DNA of 64,000 nt from Ampelocalamus luodianensis. Taxonomy: Eukaryota > Streptophyta > Magnoliopsida > Poales > Poaceae. The notes beneath the pieces were generated by a model, which was not told the DNA's origin, made no database searches, and worked only from the letters and a program-made list of their open reading frames with translations. Position numbers and translations under genes: made by a program. This document shows positions 55,769 to 64,000 of this stretch, piece by piece. The first letter of the stretch is position 1, and every line of letters starts with the position of its first letter. Where the stretch lies: contig CM070619.1 of assembly GCA_036346255.1 (NCBI GenBank), positions 38,012,342 to 38,076,341 of the forward strand, in the 5' to 3' direction.

Positions 55769-57910
55769 TGTAACAGCCCAAATTTCAAATTTCAGTTGGA
55801 AACAAAATTTAAATCATTTTGGTGGTTTTTCTGAAATTTTTAAAAGCTTTTACTTAATTAATTTAAAGCTAAACAAATTTATTCACAAAAAGATATTACC
55901 AAATAATAGTTGGAAAATTTTTATTTAAATCCAAAATGCCTTCGAGAATTTCTGTGAATTTTCTCATAATTTTTTGGCATCATCTACTATATTCTAAAGC
56001 CTATTTGAATTATCAGAATTTAATTAATTAGAAAATAAAAAGAAAACCTCCAACAATCAATGGACCGAAACCCCAGCTCGGCCCACATCTGTTTCGCGCG
56101 CACGCGGCCCGTGTGGCCCGCACCTCCCACGCGTTTTAAGACCACACGCATCTCAGCCGTTGGATTGAAATCCAACGGCCAGATTCCAATCAAACGTTCG
56201 AAGGACCAAACGCTCCTTTTGGTTTTGATCGTCGGATCTGAATCGAATGGCTGACGTGCAACCGTTACTCTCTTATTCACCACAAACTATCATAACCGTT
56301 GGATTATCATCGGACAGCCCACACGCATCCTTTCTTTGCTTTTCACTCGGACGCCGACAAGTGGGACCGATTGCTACAGTGCCTTCGTCACCCTTCCTTT
56401 CTTCCACCTCGCGACTTTCCTTTTACCCGCGCGTCCGACATTGCCGCCTTCTAGAAACCTTCCGTACGCGCCCGAATCCGGCCGCATCTCCAAAATCACC
56501 GCGCACATTTATGTTGCCGCGTCACTCCGCGACCAATCTGGCCATCACCTTCCATCCCGGCGCCCTAAATCCCCAAATTCGCCGCCATGCGCGCGCGACC
56601 CTGGCGCCCTCACGACGCCGCCACGCCGCGTCCTATAAATAGCGGCCCCGGATGCGCCTCAACCCCCACAACACAGCGCCACCATCCATTGCCCTCCTCC
56701 TCGCTCCTAGCGCTCCAATTCAAAGCTTCTTCACCGGCAACCGCAAGAGCCTCAATTCTCGTTTGTGCCGCCACTAGAGCCGCTCCACTCCCACCATCCA
56801 CACCATTGTCATCGTCAAGTCATCACGGCGGTCGCGGCGCCTCGCTGGAGGACCCTTGAGCCGCTATTCGCCGTCCGCGTCGCGCCACCGCCTCGCATCG
56901 CCGCCGACCACCTAATTCTCCTCCACCACCGTAAGGTAGCTCTTTAACATCGGTGTCACATTAGCTATCTGTTGTGCACACCCATAGGGCTCGTCGTGGC
57001 ATAGAACACCGGCGAGCCACACACCGGAGCACCGCCGGCCTCGGGCCTACATGGCCGCCACGCACACGCCACCGTGGCGCCACTCACCGCCACGGGCGCC
57101 ACATCGCCAAAACCGCCTAGGTGGCGCCACAAGATGCCCCGAGCCAAAAGCCTGTGGGCTTGGTGCACATAGACCGTGTCTATCACACGTGGGGCCCACA
57201 CGTCAGGGAATTATTTTAATTCCTTCAAATTCTGAAAACCCCTCACGACGTCAAGATTGCGTAGTAAATAGATTTTCCTTTAGAAAAATAATTCGGTTAG
57301 ACTTTGTTTTTTGTTTATAAAATGATTTCAACAGATGATTTTAGGATGGTTAATCCTATGATAGAAATTGGGCGGTTAGCCAAGTGATAAGAGGGTATCC
57401 TTCACCATTCAATCAATGGAGGTTATCCACTATACAACCGTCATTTTAAACAACGATTTCAATTATAATATACAAGCGGCCTTAGAAATTAATATGAGTA
57501 TTTCACTTGAAAATGTTGTTTATGTAAAATGAACCTCCCAATATCCTTTGTTTACCTTATGCATGCATTACCTTTCAATATTGGGTGTAACTTGCAAGCA
57601 CGGAAGTTGTGCTTACTCTTGCCAATAATCCTTATTCGTGAGAAGACCACTATCGTGACGGTGAGGATCTTGACGACTAGGCCTACACCTCAGACGATTA
57701 CACCGTGGCAAGTCGTGTGGTCTACTACATTTGCTTCCCGTTGTGTTATTTATCTATTTGGCCTCAGCCCCTTTTGTAATAAACTCGAGTTATTATTAAT
57801 AAAGTGCGTGATATGATTGTGGTATCAATTTTGTTTGATTTGTGTACACTAGAAATCCTGAACTAGTGTATGAACACGAGAATTTGGGATCCTTCGTTCC
57901 GGGTTCGACA
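55769..57910 (+). repeat. Element C 5' LTR
   Basis: 2,142 bp, starting TGTAACAGCCCAAATTTC and ending GGGTTCGACA. U3 holds palindromes such as CCGTTGGATTGAAATCCAAC (56157) like those in the LTRs of A and F. A TATAAATA box is at 56634, followed by a CG-rich R/U5 with short frames that look non-coding. Confidence 0.9.
56634..56641 (+). promoter_or_regulatory. TATA box of element C 5' LTR
   Basis: TATAAATA in GTCCTATAAATAGCGGCC, a strong plant core-promoter match at a sensible place in the LTR. Confidence 0.65.
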
Positions 57911-57914
57911 AAAG

Positions 57915-57927
57915 TGGTATCAAAGTC
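57915..57927 (+). promoter_or_regulatory. Element C primer-binding site
   Basis: TGGTATCAAAGTC, four bases after the LTR end. It is the initiator-Met site TGGTATCAGAGC with a G-to-A change and an insertion. Confidence 0.8.
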
Positions 57928-57991
57928 ATATCGCCTATAGGTCGTGGCCTTAGAATTTCCTTAAGGACTTATTTTCAAAACTAAAACTATT

Positions 57992-58565
57992 TTGAGTCCA
58001 TCGAGTCCTCTCTCAACCTTTCTCTTTAAAATGGTTAATGACTCATCGCTCAAAAATTGTAGATGGTCGAGATACTGGATGCTACCTCTCACTGAGTTCT
58101 TGCTGGACACTGGTGAGCTTTGGGAGATGATGCAACATCTGGAGTACAAGAAGAGGCCAACATTCCAAGGCTATAAGTACAAAGTAGAGAGCGACGTCTT
58201 TGGAGGGTGGAAGTCTTTGGTCTACTCGACCTCTCGCAAACACGATCTTCGACATCTTCCACGCTCCGATCGACGCGACACCTTCGCCGATGGCATCCAG
58301 ACGCAAAGAAGAGAGGCAATCGTCGCTCCGCCACATCTATGATTGCTACCTCAATGGCACCGGTTCCATTATTACTCGATGCATCTCCCGACTGCACTCG
58401 GACAAAGACCTTCGCTCCGCCGCAGAAGAGGATTCCTCGGTGACACACTGTGGACTCGTGAAGGCATTGGACTATGCTTACGAGAACACCTTGGAGGACT
58501 TGCGCACGCCCAGGATAGCTTGGAGTATGGAAGCAAGGCAAAGCGAGAGAAGAAGAGTTGGCTAG
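57992..58565 (+). pseudogene. Element C extra reading frame before gag
   Basis: It lies in the same place as the extra frame of element A. The first frame (57992-58342; methionine at 58031 also possible) has TGELWEMMQHLEYKKRPTFQ, then GYKYKVESDVFGGWKSLVY, and ends in DTFADGIQTQRREAIVA. A frame change then leads to LRHIYDCYLNGTGSIITRC and on to a stop at 58563. The shared features with A are LW-x-MM, a Pro/Tyr strand region and a charged Ala-rich helix followed by a Tyr/Pro stretch. Function unknown; the resemblance to a double-stranded-RNA-binding fold is a guess. The frame shift makes this copy broken. Confidence 0.6.
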
Positions 58566-58835
58566 CTACAAGGTAGGCGAGGCTAGCTCTAATGAGATAG
58601 ACTACACCCCTAGTACCCCATAGCTGTTCTCCCTTTAGTCCGTGCTTTAGTCGCGAATTATGAGCTATCAAGTTCCTTTGTGATAGCCATAATCAGTTAA
58701 TAAAATAAATGAATAAAAGGACTATTTTAAAATTTTGGTTCTTTATTGTGTGTTTATTGATTATTGGGCTATTTTAGATTTATCCCCCTTAGAGCGTTCT
58801 TTCTATCTTTACTAAGTCTTTGGAGGATCTAGCAG

Positions 58836-59904
58836 ATGGTGAATACCCGTAGGACAGGCAGCGGCAGTGCCAGTGGCCAGGGTAACGATCAGGCGGATCA
58901 TCAGGCCAACCCTATTCCGCAACCGCCACCACCACCGGCAGAAGGACCCGACTGGCGCCAGATGATGGCGAATCAAACTCATTTGATCGACCTTCTCGCC
59001 CAATCTCTACACAACGCCCGAATGTCCAAGCAGCCACCGCAGCAGTAGCAGCTCAGGTTCCACCCTCGCACAACCCAAGGATGAACTTGTCCGAGTTCAT
59101 GAGGATGCGTCTGCCGACCTTTTCAAGCAGTACAGAGCCAATGGACGCCGATGATTGGCTTCGAACCATTAAGAAGAAACTAGACATCGCACGCACAGTG
59201 CACCGATCGTGAGAGGGTTATGTTTGCCTCTCACCAACTTAATGGTCCCGCATCGTAATGGTGGGATAACTACTGCATCACCCATAATGATGCTCAATCC
59301 ATCACTTGACCGAAGTTTGTGCAAGCTTTCACACACGCGCATTATCCTGCGGGAATGATGACCTTGAAGAAGAAGGAGTTCCACGCACTACGTCAAGGCA
59401 ACCGCACGGTGAATGAATATCTGCACTGATTCAACCAACTTGCCCGCTACGCCCCAGCTGACGTAGCAAAGGATGAGGACAGACAGGAGAGGTTCCTAGA
59501 GGGGCTAAATGATGACATCTCTGTTCAACCGATCTCCCAGAACTTCACTGACTTCCAGCAGTTGGTGGACAAGGCAATCCGTTAGGAGGCCAAACATCTG
59601 GAGATGGAGAACCGCAAGCGGAGGATGGCCGCTCAGAGGTTCAACGCGGGAGGTCTTCCCAAGCCTCGCTTCACCCCACCACAGCCGCCGCCACGTGGAA
59701 GATTCCAATCTTCTGCATCCCGAACTCCAGCACCGCCACAGCGCCCCAACACCTCCAGTTTCCGCAACACCCCATCTGGAGGGCAGTTCCAGCAGAAGCA
59801 CTCCACTTCCTCGGCTTTAGGAGTTACTTGCTTTCATTGCAACAAGACGGGGCATTATGCCAACAAATGCCCGAAGAAACAGCAAGGTGTGACCCCAGCC
59901 AAGC
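58836..59904 (+). pseudogene. Element C gag with in-frame stops
   Basis: The ATG at 58836 follows GGATCTAGCAG. One frame can be followed through most of gag with stops at several places: TAG after SKQPPQQ (59046), and others near HQLNGPAS, QSIT, NEYLH and DKAIR. Capsid sequence includes MMTLKKKEFHALRQGNRTVN and FNQLARYAPADVAKDEDRQE. The open end 59604-59904 has a Pro-rich stretch and the zinc knuckle CFHCNKTGHYANKC. Each stop can be explained by a single C-to-T or G-to-A change. The MITE begins at 59905, in the last codons. Confidence 0.88.
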
Positions 59905-60404
59905 CAAGGTAGTTAGGATCGCGATCCAACTCTTAGAGTCTTACGATTCTCACGAACCCACGCGACCGTCGATCCAAGTCTTACGTCGATCCTACTCGTA
60001 GAGTCTTAGAGCAAAAAAATTGCACTTTTTTAGAGGCCAGGCTTTACTTATATTTTATTTTAGAGTAAAATTTGTTGATATTAATTTTTAGAATGAAACT
60101 ATAAATAAACAAGGAGCATGCAAAATATTATATCGTGTGTGTAATGTTGTTCTCCTGTAGTTGAACTATATCACCCATCATGTCGAACCATTATGCTTTT
60201 ACATTGTGTGAAAAGAAGTGTTTTGCCCTTTTGGTAATAAGTAAGTGGTAAACCTTATAAGAATCATACAAACTTATAGTATAGATGGTAAATATGTGTA
60301 TTTTTACAAATCCGTAGAATCGCCGATTCTACGATTCGATACTACGATTCGATCCTACCGGAGGCAAATCGATCCGACTCGGGATCTCGACTCTGACTAC
60401 CTTG
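59905..60404 (+). mobile_element. hAT-like MITE, 500 bp
   Basis: Terminal inverted repeats begin CAAGGTAGTTAGGATCG on the left and end CTACCTTG on the right (reverse complement CAAGGTAGTCAGAGTCG). Flanking sequences AGCCAAGC at 59897-59904 and 60405-60412 are a perfect 8-bp target duplication, which points to the hAT superfamily. It has no coding capacity. The interior is AT-rich with GATTC/GAATC-type subrepeats near both ends. Removing it and one copy of the duplication restores the gag-protease spacing seen in element A. Confidence 0.88.
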
Positions 60405-60483
60405 AGCCAAGCCCACCATAGGAGTTCCAACCACCGGCAGTACCACAAGGCCAACGGGTAGTTCACCAAGGGGAGAGTGAATC

Positions 60484-60819
60484 ATGTCATCACTGAGGAA
60501 GCTCAAAGCGGCGCTAGACGTTGTTCTTGGTACGTTTCTCGTTAATTCAATACCAGCATCTGTCCTATTTGATTCTAGAGCTTCACATTCTTTTATGTCA
60601 AATAAGTTTGTGGAAAAATATGGGTTACCTATATCCTCCTTAGCCAAGCCTATGATAATCCATTCTCCGGGCTCAAAAATGAGAACCAAATCTCTATGCC
60701 CAAATCTTACCCTGGAAATATCCGGAGTATCCTTCTTGGCAGACTTAATAGTCCTGCATTCCCAAGGGCTAGATGTAATTCTTGGAATGGGTCAGCTAGC
60801 CAAAACCATGGACAAATAG
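60484..60819 (+). pseudogene. Element C protease, active site altered
   Basis: An open frame of 111 codons reads the retroviral-type aspartic protease. VLGTFLVNSIPASVLFDSRA is followed by SHSFMSNKFVEKYGL and ends GLDVILGMGQLAK. The active-site triad, normally DSG, is DSR (G to R), and the end, normally GMDWL, is GMGQL. Both changes should inactivate it. The frame also stops at 60817, before the reverse transcriptase frame at 60918. Confidence 0.88.
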
Positions 60820-60917
60820 GATCGTGCCAATAGGTCTATCACCTCACCAATGAACAAGGAATTTCAGTCGAATTCAAGCCCAAGAACGGCACCGGAGGAA
60901 GTTCCATCCTCACCAGC

Positions 60918-62858
60918 TTGAAGGAAGTAAAGCTCGAAGATATACCTGTGGCACGGGAATACCCCGATGTCTTTCCTGATGACTTACCCAACATGCCACC
61001 GGATAGGGACATAATGTTCCTAATTGATCTAGTCCCCGGGACAGCTCCAATCTCAAAGCAGCCCTATAGAATGCCAGCCAACGAGTTAGCAGAGCTAAAG
61101 AAACAAATTGAAGAATTGCGGAGCAAAGGGTACATCCGACCCAGTTCTTCACCTTGGGGAGCACCAGTACTATTAGTCAACAAGAAAGACAATAGTATGA
61201 GAATGTGTGTGGACTACAGATCACTCAATGAGGTGACAATCAAGAACAAATACTCGTTACCCAGTATTGACGATCTGTTTGATCAGCTGAAAGGAGCAAG
61301 TGTCTTCTCGAAGATTGATCTGAGATCTGGCTATCATCAACTGAAGATCAAACTGGAAGATATTCCAAAGACCGCTTTCACCACCAGATATGGACTGTAC
61401 GAGTTTACAGTAATGTCTTTTGGATTGACAAACGCCCCTGCTTATTTCATGAATATAATGGACAAAGTGTTCATGGAATTCTTGGATAAGTTTATGGTTG
61501 TTTTCATTGATGACATTCTTATCTATTCAAAGGATGAAGAAGAACATGAGAAGAATCTCAGAATGATCCTGGACAAACTCAGGGAGCACCAGCTTTATGC
61601 CAAATTTAGTAAGAGTGAATTTTGGCTAAGTCAAGTGGCATTCCTTGGACATATTGTGTCAGCGGGAGGAATTGCAGTAGATCCCGCAAAAGTGGAGGCA
61701 GTAATGGATTGGAAGCAACCCCGATCAGTCATCGAAGTGAGAAGTTTCCTTGGACTAGCGGGTTACTACCGTAGGTTCATCGAAGGTTTCTTAAAGCTTG
61801 CAAGACCCATGACCCAACTCCTGGAGAAGGAAAAGAAGTTTGAATGGACAGGCGCCTGTGAAGAAAGTTTCCAGGAATTGAAGAAGAGGTTAGTCTCAGC
61901 ACCGGTGTTAATCCTACCGGACATCCGCAAGGATTTTGAGATCTTCTGTGACACATCCCGTCAAGGCCTCGGATGTGTACTGATGCAGGAAGGCAAAGTC
62001 GTGGCTTATGCATCCAGGCAGTTGAGGCCGCATGAAGGAAATTATCCGACTCATGATCTTGAGTTAGCAGCAATTGTGCATGCTCTGAAGATCTGGCGAT
62101 ATTGTCTCATTGGTAACTGCTGTGAGATTTTCACGGATCATAAGAGTCTGAAATACATATTCACCCAGTCTAAACTCAACCTCCGACAGAGGAGATGGTT
62201 GGAGTTGATAAAGGATTACGACCTCGGAATCCATTATCATCCGGGCAAAGCCAATGTGGTGGCAGATGCTCTGAGTAGGAAGGCGTATTGCAACACCATA
62301 TTGGTGCAGAAGAATCAACCAGAGTTGTATGAAGAACTCAAACAACTGAACTTAGAGATTGTCAACCAAGGTTGGGTGAACGCTCTGGAAGTTCAACCGA
62401 CTCTTCAAAGTCAGATCAGAACAAAGCAATTAGAAGATGAAGACATCAAAGAAATTAAAAAGAATATGAGAAGAGGCAAAGCCCGGTTTTTTCGAGGGCG
62501 AGCAAGGAGCGAGTGTGGTTTGGAGGCGTATCATGTATCCAATCAACAGGAGATAAAAGAGTCAATTCTGAAAGAAGCACATGAATCGCCATATTCCATT
62601 CATCCTGGAAGCACCAAAATGTACCATGACCTAAAGAAAAAATATTGGTGGGTCAGCATGAAGCGCGAAATTGCTAAATTCGTCGCTCGTTGTGATGTTT
62701 GTCAGCAAGTCAAGGCAGAGCATCAAAGACCCACTGGTCGGTTGCAACCATTACCAATTCCCGAGTGGAAGTGGGAGGAAGTTGGTATGGATTTCATCAC
62801 CGGACTCCCTAGGACCCAATCGGGATATGATTCCATTTGGGTGGTAATTGGGGATTAA
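60918..62858 (+). CDS. Element C reverse transcriptase, RNase H and integrase N-part
   Basis: An open frame of 646 codons; the first methionine is only internal to the polyprotein. Reverse transcriptase: FSKIDLRSGYHQL (D124), FGLTNAPAYFMN and VVFIDDILIYSK (D188, D189). RNase H: FCDTSRQGLGC (D335), LELAAIVHAL (E372), FTDHKSLKY (D397), KANVVADALSR (D440); all four acids are kept. Integrase zinc finger: H545, H552, C582 and C585. The first catalytic residue is D615 in GMDFITGLP. The frame ends at WVVIGD, where a small change destroys the family sequence of VIDRLTK type. This is the best-preserved enzyme block in the window. Confidence 0.92.
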   Translation: MKEVKLEDIPVAREYPDVFPDDLPNMPPDRDIMFLIDLVPGTAPISKQPYRMPANELAELKKQIEELRSKGYIRPSSSPWGAPVLLVNKKDNSMRMCVDYRSLNEVTIKNKYSLPSIDDLFDQLKGASVFSKIDLRSGYHQLKIKLEDIPKTAFTTRYGLYEFTVMSFGLTNAPAYFMNIMDKVFMEFLDKFMVVFIDDILIYSKDEEEHEKNLRMILDKLREHQLYAKFSKSEFWLSQVAFLGHIVSAGGIAVDPAKVEAVMDWKQPRSVIEVRSFLGLAGYYRRFIEGFLKLARPMTQLLEKEKKFEWTGACEESFQELKKRLVSAPVLILPDIRKDFEIFCDTSRQGLGCVLMQEGKVVAYASRQLRPHEGNYPTHDLELAAIVHALKIWRYCLIGNCCEIFTDHKSLKYIFTQSKLNLRQRRWLELIKDYDLGIHYHPGKANVVADALSRKAYCNTILVQKNQPELYEELKQLNLEIVNQGWVNALEVQPTLQSQIRTKQLEDEDIKEIKKNMRRGKARFFRGRARSECGLEAYHVSNQQEIKESILKEAHESPYSIHPGSTKMYHDLKKKYWWVSMKREIAKFVARCDVCQQVKAEHQRPTGRLQPLPIPEWKWEEVGMDFITGLPRTQSGYDSIWVVIGD

Positions 62859-63576
62859 CTAAAGTAGCTCACTTTATTCCAATCAAGACTACCTACGGAG
62901 CGACAAGTTAGCGGAATTGTACATGACCGGGATCGTCTTCCTACACGAGTACCCAAGAAGATCGTATCCGATAGAGGTTCCCATTCACCTCTCGGTTGGA
63001 AAAGCTTGCATGAAGCCATGGGAACCGGACTCAACTTGATGCGGCATACCATCCCAAGCGGATGGTGGATGAGCGCACCAACCGAGTTCTTGAAGATATG
63101 CTTTGGGCTGCGCTCTAGATTATGGAAAAAGTTGGGACAAGAATCGCCTATCACGAGTTCTCGTACAACAACAGCTACCAAGCCAGTCTATAGATGGCTC
63201 AGTTCGAAACTTTATATGGTAGAAAATCACAGAACCACTGCTCCTTTGGGATCGGTGGGAGAACATCAACTCTTTGGACTTGAGTTGATCAAAAGCTGAA
63301 AGTAAGGTGAAAGCTATAAAGGCAGCCTAAAAGTGGCTCGGTCCGACAAAGAGTTATCTTGATAACAGTCGGAGAATTAAACTTTGAGGTAGGAGATTTT
63401 GTCTATCTGAGTTACTCCACTTAGAGGAGTAAGAAGGTTCGGACAAAGGAAAACTACTTTTGGATATATCGGGCCATACAAGATCTGGCAAGGTGTGGAG
63501 AAGTAGCTTATCAGCTGGAGCTACTAGCGGCCTTGTCGATAGTACATAATGTCTTCCACGTGTCACGATTAAAGAA
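62859..63576 (+). pseudogene. Element C integrase core and C-terminal part, broken
   Basis: It continues the integrase after the stop at 62858 with several frame breaks. Readable pieces are LTKVAHFIPIKTTYG (about 62857-62900), KKIVSDRGSHSPL (about 62956) with the second catalytic aspartate, SLHEAMGTGLN (63001), and YQLELLAALSIVHNVFHVS near 63508-63560. The catalytic glutamate region is not clear. Confidence 0.78.
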
Positions 63577-63834
63577 ATGCCTCAAGTACAGACCACACCC
63601 TTTTGGAGAGTTGTGATCTTCAAAGACCTCACTTATGTGGAGCGACCAATTAAAATTCTAGATGTCGCGAGCGTGTTACGAGGCGAGAATCATCGGATCA
63701 TACAAGTGCGGTGGAGTCACCCAGAAAGTGAAGCCACATGGGAGAAAGAAGAAGACCTCAAGACCAACTATCCGAGCCTTTTGCTATCCAAATCAGAATC
63801 TAGGGTTGAGATTCCCTTTAAAGTAGGTTTGTAA
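63577..63834 (+). pseudogene. Element C chromodomain
   Basis: An open frame of 85 codons has YVERPIKILDVASVLRGENH, then RIIQVRWSHPESEATWEKEE and DLKTNYPSLL. This is the C-terminal chromodomain of a Tekay-type polyprotein. The preceding residues are shifted from the integrase frame. The stop at 63832 overlaps the LTR start by a few bases. Confidence 0.88.
63812..63829 (+). promoter_or_regulatory. Element C polypurine tract, degenerate
   Basis: CCCTTTAAAGTAGGTT precedes the LTR start TGTAACG. Only the GTAGGTT end matches element A; the G-run is gone. Confidence 0.55.
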
Positions 63835-64000
63835 CGACCCAAATTTCAAATTTTAGTTGGAAATAAAATTTAAATCATTTTAGTGGTTTTTCTAAAAATT
63901 TTAAAAGCTTTTACTTAATTAATTTAAATCTAAACAAATTTATTTGCAAAATATATTACCAAATAATGGTTGGAAATATTTTATTTAAATCCAAAATACC
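63830..64000 (+). repeat. Element C 3' LTR, start only
   Basis: TGTAACGACCCAAATTTC aligns with 55769-55940 of the 5' LTR, with a few substitutions and small gaps, and is cut by the window end. Confidence 0.92.

Larger units (their letters stand above)
55769..64000 (+). mobile_element. Element C: Tekay-like chromovirus, right end outside window
   Basis: The 5' LTR is 55769-57910. The primer site, extra frame, gag, protease, reverse transcriptase/RNase H/integrase, chromodomain and polypurine tract follow, and the 3' LTR starts TGTAACGACCC at 63830 and runs out of the window. It has the longest open pol frame in the window (646 codons). A MITE sits between gag and protease. Its LTR start (AACAGCCCAAATTTCAAATTT) differs from A, so it is a separate family of the same lineage. 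Inserted in the CACTA 5' flank; the left flank is TACAT. Confidence 0.92.

Noticed and set aside
58200..58671. Separate host gene on either strand upstream of element C gag
   Set aside because: The frames are the extra reading frame of C and its shadows; the plus-strand reading is homologous in layout to the one in element A.

Overview
The window looks like intergenic DNA from a grass (Poaceae). I see no host protein-coding gene, no tRNA or rRNA gene and no CRISPR array. Nearly all of it is transposable-element DNA: chromovirus-type Ty3/gypsy LTR retrotransposons, one CACTA (En/Spm-like) DNA transposon and one hAT-like MITE. The grass assignment is an inference from the CRM-type centromeric retrotransposon, the large-LTR Tekay-like chromoviruses and the grass-style CACTA subterminal repeats. 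The species cannot be read from the sequence.

The layout is a nested stack that resolves base by base. The oldest layer is the CACTA element. Its transposase runs on the minus strand and is now split among 55640-55409, 53239-53059 and 5641-3090, with subterminal repeats at 2685-2880. Element A, a Tekay-like retrotransposon with 4.38-kb LTRs, spans 5642-53058 and sits inside the transposase (flanks CCCAT/CCCAA). The 5' LTR of A was then hit twice. Element B, a minus-strand CRM-like element at 7733-31138, has target duplications GCATA. Element E, a minus-strand Tekay-like element at 32482-41682, has duplications CATGG. B was hit twice in turn. Element F (8304-15209), of the same family as A, lies in the left LTR of B. 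Element D (21438-30248, duplications GATGA) lies in the last bases of the right LTR of B. Two further elements entered the CACTA: a truncated LTR, G (about 53240-55408), and element C (55769 to beyond the window end). C carries a 500-bp MITE (59905-60404) with a perfect 8-bp duplication. The first 1.7 kb is a rearranged LTR fragment.

None of the elements has an intact polyprotein. B and C keep long open reading frames (B gag, reverse transcriptase and integrase; C reverse transcriptase/RNase H/integrase N-part). A, E, F and D are more eroded. Many lesions are single-base indels, so some may be consensus errors of a long-read assembly.

The most unusual structures are in LTRs and leaders, not in the known genes. 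(1) The LTRs of D, of E and of the fragment at 75-160 carry a tandem array of short stem-loops whose stems differ in sequence but keep their pairing. (2) The LTRs of A and F carry about ten imperfect palindromes spaced about 70 bp apart, plus a GC-rich hairpin with a compensatory C-G/T-A exchange. (3) A and C both have an extra reading frame between the primer-binding site and gag that looks homologous and loosely resembles a double-stranded-RNA-binding domain.
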